A DNA stretch of 64,000 bases, from assembly GCA_041538185.1 (NCBI GenBank), contig JBGORM010000001.1:124001-188000 (forward strand), written 5' to 3'. Each line of letters starts with the position of its first letter. Within the stretch, counting starts at the first letter, position 1. The DNA is from Melioribacteraceae bacterium 4301-Me (GTDB lineage Bacteria > Bacteroidota > Ignavibacteria > Ignavibacteriales > Melioribacteraceae). Both the position numbers and the translations under genes were made by a program. Below, piece after piece: positions 41,343-50,271 of the stretch. The notes under the pieces were generated by a model that did not search any database, was not told the origin of the DNA, and was given only the letters and a program-made list of their open reading frames with translations.

Positions 41343-42335
41343 ATGAAGAATTACTTAGTAAAAATAATTATTGGCTTTTTGTTATTAACATTTCAAACTG
41401 CCTTTGCCCAGCAAAAAATAAATTGGAACGGTTATCTGCAATATCGCTTTTCAGATAATTACTTAAATCAAACTAATTTCTCGGTAAGAAGAGCAAAGTT
41501 TTGGATTAATGGATTATTGCCATCTAATGAAGGGAACTGGGGTTATAAACTTCAAGCTATTTTTCATCAGCAGGTTAAATTTCAATTCTTGCTTCAAGAT
41601 GTGCTAATAAATTATAAAACAAATAGTTTTGAAGTAACCGCAGGGCAGTTTGTCCCGGATTTCAGTCTGCAGAGAAAACAGCCCGATTATGTAATTCCGC
41701 TTGATGAAAGAGCAAATGTGGTGAATGCTCTTGTCCCTGGTGCCGAAACAATGGCACGTGATATTGGCATAGAGCTAAAAGTTGCAGACGATAAAATTGG
41801 TTCTGTTAGTTTTGGATTTTTCAACGGCAACGGCGCCAACACAGTTTCTAACAAAAGGAATTTTCTATATGTTAATCGTGGTAGTATTTTTCTCCTAAAC
41901 AATTCTGATTCTAAATTAGAATTAGGATACAATTTATCTTACCGTGATGCGCATGATTTACAGTTCAGTAAAATCTTTGGAAATAATTTTTCTTTTACCG
42001 GCAATGACTTCCGATTCGGTTTTGAAGGGAAATTGAACCTCGGCAACTTTGAACTGCAATCCGAATATATAGAAGCACATATTGGCAATCAAAAAGCTTA
42101 TGGATACTATGCTCTGGCTGATTATCTGTTCGCATCAAAAAATTTAATCACGCTTTCAGTTGAACAACTAAAAGATTTCAATCCGACAACGGTTGATGAC
42201 CCCTGGTATGTAATTGCTTATTCATATTTAATAAAAGGGAACGACATTAAACTTTCTTTGAACAATAAATTTCAGTTTACTACGGATAGAACAAATTCTT
42301 TAACAACTTTACAAATACAGTATTTCTTTAACTAA
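41343..42335 (+). CDS. Porin-like outer-membrane protein (phosphate-selective porin O/P type)
   Basis: 330 residues: signal peptide (1-22, ending FAQ) and a barrel with 'WNGYLQYRFSDNY', 'FSVRRAKFWINGLL', 'EVTAGQFVPDFSLQR' and a C-terminal aromatic 'QYFFN', like OprO/OprP-type porins. These form specific anion channels. Location between the permease and the second fmdE suggests an outer-membrane entry or exit for the same solute (inference). Confidence 0.82.
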   Translation: MKNYLVKIIIGFLLLTFQTAFAQQKINWNGYLQYRFSDNYLNQTNFSVRRAKFWINGLLPSNEGNWGYKLQAIFHQQVKFQFLLQDVLINYKTNSFEVTAGQFVPDFSLQRKQPDYVIPLDERANVVNALVPGAETMARDIGIELKVADDKIGSVSFGFFNGNGANTVSNKRNFLYVNRGSIFLLNNSDSKLELGYNLSYRDAHDLQFSKIFGNNFSFTGNDFRFGFEGKLNLGNFELQSEYIEAHIGNQKAYGYYALADYLFASKNLITLSVEQLKDFNPTTVDDPWYVIAYSYLIKGNDIKLSLNNKFQFTTDRTNSLTTLQIQYFFN

Positions 42336-42350
42336 AACAGGAGTAATAAA

Positions 42351-42959
42351 ATGGCAAATATTAATCCACAAGAATGGTTAGAGTTCGGACAAAAATTTCA
42401 CGGACACAAATGCCCTGCAATGCCAATGGGCTTAAGAGTAGGCGCAGCAGCAATGAACAAACTCGGTGTTGATCGTGCTAAAGATGGACAAATACTTGCG
42501 TTCGTTGATCTCGGTGAAGATCATTGTGCTACCTGCTATGCAGATGGCTTGCAGGTAATAATGGGAACAACATTTGGAAAAGGCAATATCAAAAAAACAC
42601 ACAAAGGCAAATGGGCTGTTACAGTTGTTGATAAAGCAACAGGGAAAGCTGTTCGTGTTACACCGAAAGCAGAAGCGATGCTTGCAAATAAACAAACCGA
42701 CTTTTTCAAAGAGTACAGAGAAAAAGGAATACCTGCAAGCCAGGTACCTGATGAAGTTGTAGAACCTTTAGTAAAAAAAGTTATGTCTGCACCGGATGAA
42801 ATGTTAATAAACATTTCTAAAGTCTTTGATTACAAACTTGAACCAAAGAAAGACAGCTTTAATGGTTTCGTTTGTGAAGAATGTGGTGAGATGACAGTTG
42901 AAGAATACGGAAGAATAAAAGACGGTAAGCACGTTTGTATTGACTGTGCGGCTAAATAA
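42351..42959 (+). CDS. FmdE family protein with C-terminal zinc ribbon (second of pair)
   Basis: 202 residues, same layout as the gene at 39868: 'FHGHKCPAMPMGLRVG' (H17, H19, C21), 'LGEDHCATCYADGLQVIMGTTFGKGNI', and a zinc ribbon 'VCEECGEMTVE' ... 'VCIDCAAK'. It differs in the second motif, which has an extra Cys pair (HCATC) where the first has HPQGC. It ends the TetR-controlled operon; a palindromic hairpin follows. Confidence 0.88.
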   Translation: MANINPQEWLEFGQKFHGHKCPAMPMGLRVGAAAMNKLGVDRAKDGQILAFVDLGEDHCATCYADGLQVIMGTTFGKGNIKKTHKGKWAVTVVDKATGKAVRVTPKAEAMLANKQTDFFKEYREKGIPASQVPDEVVEPLVKKVMSAPDEMLINISKVFDYKLEPKKDSFNGFVCEECGEMTVEEYGRIKDGKHVCIDCAAK

Positions 42960-42989
42960 AAAAGTTCTTTAATAAATTAAAAAACAAAC

Positions 42990-43010
42990 GGAGCGGCACC
43001 TTGCCGCTCC
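42990..43010 (+). terminator. GGAGCGGC hairpin after fmdE
   Basis: GGAGCGGC (42990-42997) and GCCGCTCC (43003-43010) with a 5-nt loop. No T-run follows on + strand, while the A-rich stretch before it would give a T-run on the - strand. The same stem occurs after the beta-barrel gene at 43644-43664, where a T-run is present. It may be a bidirectional terminator or a repeat. Confidence 0.5.
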
Positions 43011-43024
43011 ACAATATAAGCAAC

Positions 43025-43078
43025 GTATAAATTATGCGTAAAAAGGGTTTGCGCGAACAAATCCCACATAATTTATAC
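43025..43078 (+). promoter_or_regulatory. Long 12-bp-stem hairpin in the leader of the beta-barrel gene
   Basis: GTATAAATTATG (43025-43036) and CATAATTTATAC (43067-43078) are perfect inverted arms around a 30-nt centre that has its own weak pairing. It ends 32 nt before the ATG at 43111, so it would be in the 5' leader if transcription starts upstream. Its role could be mRNA stability or an operator; this is not decided by sequence. Confidence 0.45.
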
Positions 43079-43110
43079 TCCAAAATAAATAAACACAAGG
43101 AGTAAAAAAA

Positions 43111-43623
43111 ATGAAAAAGTTACTGTTCACCCTGTTCAGCTTAGTAATGCTCGTAAGCATTTCTAATGCTCAATCACTAAAAAGCTCAAACATTTTGAGC
43201 GTGGGAACACAATTAAATTTCCCAATGAGTGATCTTTCTGATGTTGCCAGCACTGGCTGGGGAGTTACTGGTCAATATGAATTCCATTTAGGTGGAAACT
43301 GGAATGGTACTTTGACAAGTGGTTATTTAAGCTTTGCTGAAAATAACGGCTTTACATATACCGCAGTTCCATTGGTAGTTGGTACAAAACTTTACTTTGT
43401 TGGTGGCTGGTATGGAATGGTTGAGACAGGTGTACACTTTTATAGTTGGGATGGTCCAGCTAATACCTCAGATTCAAAAACTGAATGGGGATTTAGTGTA
43501 GGTACAGGTTATGCAATCCCATTAAGTGAAAATATTGGTTTAGATCTTTCGACAAAGTATCAATACAATGTTGATAATCTAAGTTACTGGAACACTTATG
43601 TGAGCATTATGTTCGGGTTATAA
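43111..43623 (+). CDS. Small outer-membrane beta-barrel protein
   Basis: 170 residues: signal peptide (1-20, ending NAQ), then alternating strands with 'LSVGTQLNFPMSDLSDVAS', 'GVTGQYEFHLGGNWNGTLT', 'VGTKLYFVGGWYGMVETGVHFYS' and a C-terminal 'YWNTYVSIMFGL'. OmpA/OmpX-like or PorT-like small barrel. It has a strong AAGGAG ribosome-binding site. It is monocistronic, bracketed by hairpins with the same GGAGCGGC stem on both sides. Confidence 0.8.
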   Translation: MKKLLFTLFSLVMLVSISNAQSLKSSNILSVGTQLNFPMSDLSDVASTGWGVTGQYEFHLGGNWNGTLTSGYLSFAENNGFTYTAVPLVVGTKLYFVGGWYGMVETGVHFYSWDGPANTSDSKTEWGFSVGTGYAIPLSENIGLDLSTKYQYNVDNLSYWNTYVSIMFGL

Positions 43624-43643
43624 TTGATACTAATTCAATAATC

Positions 43644-43669
43644 GGAGCGGCAAAGAGCCGCTCCTTTTT
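43644..43669 (+). terminator. Rho-independent terminator
   Basis: Stem GGAGCGGC / GCCGCTCC (43644-43651 / 43657-43664), loop AAAGA, then TTTTT. It follows the beta-barrel stop by 21 bp. Confidence 0.85.
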
Positions 43670-43722
43670 AGATAAGTATTTAGAGATGAAGATGAAAAAT
43701 TTTTACAAGATATTAATAACAA

Positions 43723-43776
43723 GGCAATGCAAAATCAGTGAATGAACTTTATAAAAAATTCTCAAATGATTTTCAT
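43723..43776 (+). pseudogene. Short 3'-end remnant of a secreted Cys/His protein gene
   Basis: About 54 bp read as 'GNAKSVNELYKKFSNDF', almost identical to the C-terminal stretch 'GNAKSANELYKKFSVDF' of the secreted protein at 48269-48955, at the DNA level too. Preceding codons include stops and no further similarity is seen. It is a relict of a third copy or of a recombination event. The rest of 43670-43936 holds no gene I can name. Confidence 0.7.
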
Positions 43777-43936
43777 AGGAATTGCCAAATAATTCAATTG
43801 GAAATTATCTTTGATATAGCTTTGAGAAATTCATTCGAAGACGTATAAAAGTAGCAAGGCGATTTTCTCAGATTAGAACATTTTGTATATTTAAGCGGAT
43901 TAGTTACTTAAATGGAACTTATATAATCATTATTTT

Positions 43937-46117
43937 ATGAATGTTTATTCTTTACCATCAATATTAGCGTTTACAATAAATTTCAGTATTGCTTTTATAA
44001 TTCTTCTGGATAACCCGAAGTCAAAAGTAAACCGCTGGTTCGCTGCTTTTGTGTTTGCTTTTGTTTTATGGAATCTTGCAGAAATATTAATACTTACAAC
44101 ATCAGATTTTACCGAGGCATTATTTGGAGCGCAAATATTATACAGGGTAATTTTTTTAGTTCCGGCTTTTTTTGTTGCTATTGCATATAACTTTCCAATT
44201 CAAACCGCAAAGATTGCAAGTAAAGTTATTTTCTATGTATTTTTATTTATTATCCCAATAATCCTGTTAATTTCGTCTTTCCCTCATTTTAAAATTGAAA
44301 TTACTCAACTATCAAATGAGCCGGAGGGCTACTTTTATAAACTGCGCTTGACCTCCGAGCCATTATTTGTTCTTCAGCTAATTATTACTGCAGCTTATAT
44401 TATATGGGGGACTGTTGTATTAATATCAAAAATTCCAAAGCTTCGAACAGTAAGGCAACGAAACCAAACTATATTTTTATTGACCGGTTTCCTTGTCATT
44501 ATTTTATATTTTGTTTTAATAAATATCTTTCGTTTATATCTTGCCACCGAATTCTCTGCTTACTTTTTAAATACAATATTCGTTTTGGCAATTAATATTC
44601 TCTTTCTTTCGATTTTAATTCATTATAAATCATTTAGCACTCAAAGGATTCTAAGAAGCGGAATTATATATTCGATTGTTTATTCAATTATTTTATCCGT
44701 TTATTTTATGGTTGTTGAGAGGATAAGTTATACTCTAAAAAGTTATTTCGGAATAAACTCATTCTTCACATCGGCATTGATAATCTTAATTCTGGTTTCA
44801 CTTATAAAACCGCTGGAAACTAAGCTTCAAAATCTACTTGATAAATTATTTTTAAGAGACTTAAGCAAATACCGCCGCAATTTTTCAAAGTTCAACCTTG
44901 AACTGCAAAATTATCTTGCCCCGACTGAGTTAATGCCGGAAGTAAGGGAATTCATAAAAAGAAATTTTTTGATTGAAGATGTAATATGCTACTTGAGAGA
45001 TGATGCCGGCAATTATAGATGCACAGAAAATCAACCCGAAATGATTCCGCCCGAACTTATAAAAAAAAATTCTAATTTTTTCCTTTTGGCAAAAAGAGCG
45101 GTTGAGGTATATGAGCTTGACGCCGGTAAGGTAGATTCATCTTTTTTAAAATTATTAAAGGAAAGAAAAATTGAAGTAATCCTTCCTATGGTTTTTAATG
45201 ATGAGCTTTTAGCTGTGATTTTTCTTACTAAAAAAAGATATGAAAAGAAATTTATAGAAGACGAATTGGAGCGGCTGACAATACTTGCTAATGAGGTAAT
45301 TATTGCTTTTCAAAGAAACAAAATATTTGAAGAACTGCAGAAGCAAAAAGAAGAACAGTTCAAATTAGAGAAACTTGCCGCTATCGGACAAATGACCGCC
45401 GGCATCGCGCATGAGATAAAAAACCCGTTAAACACAATTTCAATTTCAGCACAAAATATTAAAAAAGGTAATTTGAGTGCTGAAGAAAATTCGGAATTGC
45501 TTGATTATATTGTTAATGAAGTTGATCGTCTCGATAAATTATTAAAAGATTTATTAAAACTTTCCAAAACTTTAGAAATAAAATTTGAGACTGTTGAACT
45601 TAGCAGCTTGTTTGCTAAAACTATGAATGCTATAGAGGCGAAATACATTGATAAGGTAAAAATTAATTGTGATTACCACAAAAGAACCGTAACTAATACT
45701 GGAGATAAGAATATTTATCAAATAAAAATTAACTGTGACTGCCAAAAAAGAATTATGTTAAGAACTGACCCTGATCTATTATACCAGGTTCTATTAAATT
45801 TAGGATTGAACAGTATTGATGCAATTTTTGAACGCTGCAAAAAAGATGATACATTTAACTGTTCAAATAATGGAATGATAAGCTTTTTTACAGAAGATAG
45901 GAATAATGAAATCTTAATCAAGGTACAGGACAACGGCATAGGCATACCCGAAAATAAAATAAATGAAATATTTAATCCCTTCTTCACAACAAAAGAAGAC
46001 GGAACCGGGCTAGGACTTTCAATTGTTCATAATATTATTACAAGTATGGGCGGAAGAATTACCGTTAATTCTAAGCCGGGTTTAACTCAATTTAATATTT
46101 TTCTCCCAATTAATTAA
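43937..46117 (+). CDS. Membrane sensor histidine kinase
   Basis: 726 residues: an N-terminal region with about seven to eight helices (residues 1 to about 300), a GAF-like linker (about 330-455), HisKA with phosphoacceptor H492 in 'GIAHEIKNPLNTISI', and a HATPase domain with 'DNGIGIPENKINEIFNPFFTTKEDGTGLGLSIV'. A 66-bp in-frame duplication (45656-45721 and 45722-45787) inserts 22 residues, repeating 'KINCD', between HisKA and the ATPase N-box. The response-regulator gene follows by 9 nt. The signal is unknown. Confidence 0.9.
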   Translation: MNVYSLPSILAFTINFSIAFIILLDNPKSKVNRWFAAFVFAFVLWNLAEILILTTSDFTEALFGAQILYRVIFLVPAFFVAIAYNFPIQTAKIASKVIFYVFLFIIPIILLISSFPHFKIEITQLSNEPEGYFYKLRLTSEPLFVLQLIITAAYIIWGTVVLISKIPKLRTVRQRNQTIFLLTGFLVIILYFVLINIFRLYLATEFSAYFLNTIFVLAINILFLSILIHYKSFSTQRILRSGIIYSIVYSIILSVYFMVVERISYTLKSYFGINSFFTSALIILILVSLIKPLETKLQNLLDKLFLRDLSKYRRNFSKFNLELQNYLAPTELMPEVREFIKRNFLIEDVICYLRDDAGNYRCTENQPEMIPPELIKKNSNFFLLAKRAVEVYELDAGKVDSSFLKLLKERKIEVILPMVFNDELLAVIFLTKKRYEKKFIEDELERLTILANEVIIAFQRNKIFEELQKQKEEQFKLEKLAAIGQMTAGIAHEIKNPLNTISISAQNIKKGNLSAEENSELLDYIVNEVDRLDKLLKDLLKLSKTLEIKFETVELSSLFAKTMNAIEAKYIDKVKINCDYHKRTVTNTGDKNIYQIKINCDCQKRIMLRTDPDLLYQVLLNLGLNSIDAIFERCKKDDTFNCSNNGMISFFTEDRNNEILIKVQDNGIGIPENKINEIFNPFFTTKEDGTGLGLSIVHNIITSMGGRITVNSKPGLTQFNIFLPIN

Positions 46118-46126
46118 AAGAACAAT

Positions 46127-47548
46127 ATGGATAATCAAAAACCAACGATATTAATTGTAGATGACGAAGATAAAGAAAGACGAGTGATAAGTTTAGGGCT
46201 AAAATCCAATTATAATGTTTTACTTGCGCAGAACGGAAAACAAGCTGTGGAACTTATAAATAACAATCGCGTCCATCTAATACTTACCGATTTTAATATG
46301 CCCGAAATGGACGGGCTAGAACTTTTGCGCTGGGCAAAGGAAAATTATAAGACTATACCCGTTATAATTATGACCGCATTCGGCAGTATTGAAAATGCAG
46401 TTGATGCGATGAAAATGGGCGCGCACGATTACATTACAAAACCAATAAAAATCGATGAACTTAAAGCTGTAATTGAAAAATCACTTCAGTTCGGAAAATT
46501 ACTTGAAGAAAATTTATCGCTTAAGGAAAAAATAAAGAAATACGAAGGATTCAATGAAATAATTACAATCAATCCGCAGATGAAATCGTTGATTGAGCTG
46601 ATTGGACAAGTAGCTCAAACGCCGGCAACAATTTTGATCGAAGGCGAATCCGGTACCGGTAAAATGCTATTTGCACGGGCGGTCCATTATTTAAGCAGCC
46701 GTGCCGATAATCAATTTATAGAAATTAATTGCGGAGCAATACCGCACGACCTGCTAGAAAGTGAACTTTTTGGGCATGAACGCGGTGCCTTTACAGGCGC
46801 GGTGAATATGAAAAAAGGAAAATTCGAATTGGCAAACGGCGGAACTTTATTTTTAGATGAGATTGGCGAGCTGCCGCTTGACTTGCAGGTGAAGCTTCTT
46901 CATGTTTTGGAAAATCAAAAATTTACTCGCGTTGGCGGAACTCAATTTATAACCACCAATGTAAGAATTGTTGCGGCGACAAATAAAAACTTAAAAAGCG
47001 AAGTTGAAAAAGGGAATTTTAGAAAAGATTTATTTTACCGACTTCGAGTTGTTTATTTAAGAATTCCTCCTCTACGAGAAAGAAAGGAAGACATTCCTCT
47101 TCTCATTGACCATTTCCTGAAAAAGTATTCTAATCTGAGCAGATCTGAAAATTTAGTCGTAGTGGAAAAGGCAAGAAAAATTTTGCAAAAGTACGATTGG
47201 CCTGGCAATATCCGCGAGCTTGAGAACGTAATGCAGCAATCAATAATTTTTTCTGCAGATGGAAGAATTGCCCCTGAGAATTTACCGGAAGAAGTATTAG
47301 CCGCTTACAAAGATGAATCAAATTCTGAAGAAGAATATATTCCTTTAACAAAAGATGAACTTCAGCAAGAAAAGAAAAAAAGAACAGAAAGTATTATAGA
47401 CGAGCTTGAGTATAAATTTTTGATTAAACTTTTAAACTCTACTCAAGGCAATGTTACACGCGCATCAGAAATAAGCGGCTACGACCGGCGTCAAATACAA
47501 AACCTTTTAAGCAAGCACAATATTGATGCGGAGAAGTTTAGGAAGTAA
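46127..47548 (+). CDS. NtrC-family sigma54-dependent response regulator
   Basis: 473 residues: a receiver domain with phosphoacceptor D55 ('[17 protein letters not shown]'), AAA+ with Walker A 'GESGTGK' (173-179) and the sigma54-contact loop GAFTGA (220-225), and a C-terminal Fis-type HTH ('[23 protein letters not shown]'). It activates sigma54 promoters on phosphorylation by the partner kinase at 43937. Candidate target sites with a GGCAT-N5-TTGTT core lie at 47808 and 54853. Its own C-terminal EEEYIP linker is unusually acidic. Confidence 0.93.
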   Translation: MDNQKPTILIVDDEDKERRVISLGLKSNYNVLLAQNGKQAVELINNNRVHLILTDFNMPEMDGLELLRWAKENYKTIPVIIMTAFGSIENAVDAMKMGAHDYITKPIKIDELKAVIEKSLQFGKLLEENLSLKEKIKKYEGFNEIITINPQMKSLIELIGQVAQTPATILIEGESGTGKMLFARAVHYLSSRADNQFIEINCGAIPHDLLESELFGHERGAFTGAVNMKKGKFELANGGTLFLDEIGELPLDLQVKLLHVLENQKFTRVGGTQFITTNVRIVAATNKNLKSEVEKGNFRKDLFYRLRVVYLRIPPLRERKEDIPLLIDHFLKKYSNLSRSENLVVVEKARKILQKYDWPGNIRELENVMQQSIIFSADGRIAPENLPEEVLAAYKDESNSEEEYIPLTKDELQQEKKKRTESIIDELEYKFLIKLLNSTQGNVTRASEISGYDRRQIQNLLSKHNIDAEKFRK

Positions 47549-47807
47549 TTTTATTTATTATGAGTTGTCAATTTTAGATTGCCGACCAATCCGTAATGAA
47601 TAATCTTCATTAATATTTACAATCTAATATCTGAATCGTCGTTTTCAATACGAGAAATATAAGTTTTGGTAGTACAGTAATATTGCGCTAATTGTTTTCA
47701 ACCAATTCATCTCAGATGCGTAAAGCAATTTCGCACATAGACATGGTTATTCTTTTCCCAAACTCTAACTAATAATTTTATAATGAGTTAGCTTATTATA
47801 AAATTCC
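47549..47807 (+). promoter_or_regulatory. Intergenic region with 11-bp dyad before the SPW gene
   Basis: Apart from one dyad the region holds nothing I recognise as a gene. AATTTTATAAT (47774-47784) and ATTATAAAATT (47795-47805) are perfect inverted arms around a 10-nt spacer, just upstream of a sigma54-like site. It may be the binding site of the regulator encoded upstream (inference); NtrC-type enhancer sites usually sit farther away. Confidence 0.45.
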
Positions 47808-47823
47808 CGGCATTACAATTGTT
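47808..47823 (+). promoter_or_regulatory. Sigma54-like promoter candidate
   Basis: CGGCAT-N5-TTGTT: the -24 GG and -12 TTG elements have the correct spacing for TGGCAC-N5-TTGC, but the -12 C is T. It lies 34 bp before the SPW gene ATG and directly after an NtrC-type regulator gene. The match is imperfect, so confidence is low. Confidence 0.35.
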
Positions 47824-47856
47824 GTATGCCCGGTTTTAAGAATATGGTTAAGAGAT

Positions 47857-48210
47857 ATGATACAGAAAAAAATTATAGGAATACTTGGAGTTTGGGTGAT
47901 TGTTTCCACGATATTATTACGCTCTACAGAGGCAAATACATTAAATATAATTGTTATTGGAGTTATTTCGGCAATTTCGGGTATGACTCTGACTCTTAAA
48001 AAATCCTTCGAAAGCTGGGTAGGCGCTATTTTAGGTTTATGGTTAATCATTTCGGCTTTTATTCCTTCGCTCGAAAGGGTTCCCTGTAAATATTGCAACG
48101 CTTTTGCTATAGGAATAACTTTTGTCGTAATAGGATTTATCAAATTCAGAAAAAAAGAAGACCCATTTGAGCCGTATGATAATTATCATAACAAGATTCA
48201 TATAAATTAG
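47857..48210 (+). CDS. SPW-type four-helix membrane protein
   Basis: 117 residues, about four helices in two similar pairs: 'IIGILGVWVIVSTILL' and 'AILGLWLIISAFIP', each with the W..IS pattern of the SPW-repeat family. Function is not known. It is separated by 58 bp from the secreted Cys/His protein and could be the first gene of the operon leading to the second RND pump. Confidence 0.7.
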   Translation: MIQKKIIGILGVWVIVSTILLRSTEANTLNIIVIGVISAISGMTLTLKKSFESWVGAILGLWLIISAFIPSLERVPCKYCNAFAIGITFVVIGFIKFRKKEDPFEPYDNYHNKIHIN

Positions 48211-48268
48211 ATTTTAATTGGCTAAAATCAGTTGTTAACAAATATCAAATTATCATAGGAGAACTATA

Positions 48269-48955
48269 ATGAAGAAATTATTTACAATTATTTTAGTTTT
48301 TGGACTCATAGCAACATCACTGTTCGCTCAATCCATTTTTGATAAAGACGCATCCACATTTCATAAAAAAGCAGTAATGGTATGCGGAACAATGAAAGCT
48401 GCAAATCCCACCGAACAACAAGTTAATAATGTTATTGCCGCCGCTGATGCGGAGTTGAAAGCTTTAACAGAAAAATATAAAAACAATCCGCCGGCAGAAT
48501 ATAAAAACGATCCACTCTGGTCAAGTTATTTTGATGATTTTGCGGATAATCTTACGCTTGTAAAAACTTTAGCTGCTCAAAAGGATTATAAAATTGCTGC
48601 AAAATACTGTAATACATTTTGCCAAATTTTTGGAAGAATGCACAGAAACAATGGAACTGTTGATTTAACTGACGTTTTATTTTCACTTAATATGCAGATG
48701 AAACTTACAACCGATATGGCTAATGCAGGCAACATAGCATCGGCAAAAGAAAATATTGGAATGATAAAAAAATTGTTAGAGCAATCTTCTAACAAAATTA
48801 AAAACGCAAAAAACTTAGAACCATTATTTACGCCAATAAATAAAATGGCTAATGAATGGGTGAGTGCAATTGAAAAAGGCAATGCAAAATCAGCGAATGA
48901 ACTTTATAAAAAATTCTCTGTTGATTTTCCAAAGCTATTTATCGCTTCGATGTGA
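48269..48955 (+). CDS. Secreted helical protein with conserved Cys/His/Met motif (paralogue B)
   Basis: 228 residues: signal peptide (1-21, ending FAQ) and two conserved patches shared with the gene at 34835: 'FHKKAVMVCGTM' (H32, C39) and 'KYCNTFCQIFGRMHRNNGTVDLTDVLF' region (C114-x3-C118, M124, H125). It is helical, with no CxxCH. It lies 32 nt before a TolC gene, as its paralogue lies just after an RND gene. Metal, metalloid or heme binding is inference. A remnant of a further copy is at 43723. Confidence 0.78.
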   Translation: MKKLFTIILVFGLIATSLFAQSIFDKDASTFHKKAVMVCGTMKAANPTEQQVNNVIAAADAELKALTEKYKNNPPAEYKNDPLWSSYFDDFADNLTLVKTLAAQKDYKIAAKYCNTFCQIFGRMHRNNGTVDLTDVLFSLNMQMKLTTDMANAGNIASAKENIGMIKKLLEQSSNKIKNAKNLEPLFTPINKMANEWVSAIEKGNAKSANELYKKFSVDFPKLFIASM

Positions 48956-48987
48956 AATAAAAAAATAATAAACCTAAAGAGGCAACA

Positions 48988-50271
48988 ATGCTTAAAAAAT
49001 TATCTCTTATTCTATTCTTTCCTATCCTGTTATTTGCTCAGGAAGTCCAGAATATAGGCACACTGTTCGATTCATTAAAAACTCATCCGGTATCAAAAGC
49101 TGATGAGATTAATGTTGAACTTTCAAAAACTGGAAAGAGTATGGCAATCAGTCATCTTTTTCCAAATATAGATCTTTTTGGAAGATATGATTATTCCTCA
49201 GAAGCAATTGGAATGCTGCCAGTTCCACCAAATGAATTGTTCAGCTTAATTAAAAACCCCGCGCTTACACAACCTTTTAGCACTAATATTTACAGAATCG
49301 GTGCTTCTATTTCAATGCCGGTTTTCGTTAAATCAATCTATAGTATGATTTCAAAAGCATCTATGATGAATAAATCTGCAGAGAGTAAAAAATATATTAA
49401 TCTGCTTAAAAATGAAGCTATGATTGTAAGCTTAAATGCTAATCTAAATTATATGGACGCTTTAACGCAAGCGCTCGAACAAAAGAAAACATCATTATTA
49501 AAAACAAAAGAGTTTGTTATCATAAAAGTTAATAATGGAAGAGCGCCGGAATCTGCTTTGTTGAAAATCAATAGCGGTATAAACGAAATTGATGTAATGA
49601 AGAATGATCTTGAATTACAAAGGCAGGAAGTTATCGCTGCTATAAAAAATTTAACCGGAGTATCATTGAAAAAAGGGATTGAAATGACACAAATTGGTAA
49701 TTATCAGGATGGAGAAATTAAAGCATTGGAGCCGTTGAAAGAAAAGTTAGAAGCAGATCAACTAAGTCATAGAGCAGAAATTGAAAAACTATATCCAATG
49801 CTGGCGCTGCAGGGAAATTATAACAGAAGCTTTGCCAAAGCCTATAATAACGATAAAGATGTTGCAAATAATTACTACACAGTTGGATTGGTATTAAAGA
49901 TTCCTTTGCTATCAATGGATCAATATTCACAGATAAGTCAAAAATCTGTTGAAGTTAAAGCAAGCGAAAATGAGTTAAACAGGATGAATCTTGAACTTAG
50001 CTCTGAAGCTGAAAAATTACAGACAAGTCTTCCGCTAATTGAAAATTCAATTCAACTTTACACCAATAGTATAAAGGATAAAGAAGAATTGCTTGAAATT
50101 GCAAAAGTAAGTTATCGTGCAGATCAAATGACGATGGAAGATTACCTAAAATATGAAGATGATCTTGTACTTGAAAAATCAAAATTATTTAAAGCACAGG
50201 CACAAAAGTGGCAAACGCTTGTTAAGCTTGCCGTTATTTATGGAAACAGCATTGAGGAGATAGTAAAATGA
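48988..50271 (+). CDS. TolC family outer-membrane efflux protein
   Basis: 427 residues: signal peptide ('MLKKLSLILFFPILLFAQ'), a barrel part with 'PNIDLFGRYDYSSEA', and two long helical stretches with heptad pattern ('INEIDVMKNDLELQRQEVIA', 'AEKLQTSLPLIENSIQLYTN'). It belongs to the operon with the adaptor (overlap 4 bp) and RND pump (2 nt later), and is thus the outer channel of a three-part pump. Confidence 0.9.
   Translation: MLKKLSLILFFPILLFAQEVQNIGTLFDSLKTHPVSKADEINVELSKTGKSMAISHLFPNIDLFGRYDYSSEAIGMLPVPPNELFSLIKNPALTQPFSTNIYRIGASISMPVFVKSIYSMISKASMMNKSAESKKYINLLKNEAMIVSLNANLNYMDALTQALEQKKTSLLKTKEFVIIKVNNGRAPESALLKINSGINEIDVMKNDLELQRQEVIAAIKNLTGVSLKKGIEMTQIGNYQDGEIKALEPLKEKLEADQLSHRAEIEKLYPMLALQGNYNRSFAKAYNNDKDVANNYYTVGLVLKIPLLSMDQYSQISQKSVEVKASENELNRMNLELSSEAEKLQTSLPLIENSIQLYTNSIKDKEELLEIAKVSYRADQMTMEDYLKYEDDLVLEKSKLFKAQAQKWQTLVKLAVIYGNSIEEIVK

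Noticed and set aside
47796..48143. 115-codon open frame on the minus strand
   Set aside because: Antisense to the SPW-type gene, which has the better membrane-protein pattern and operon position.
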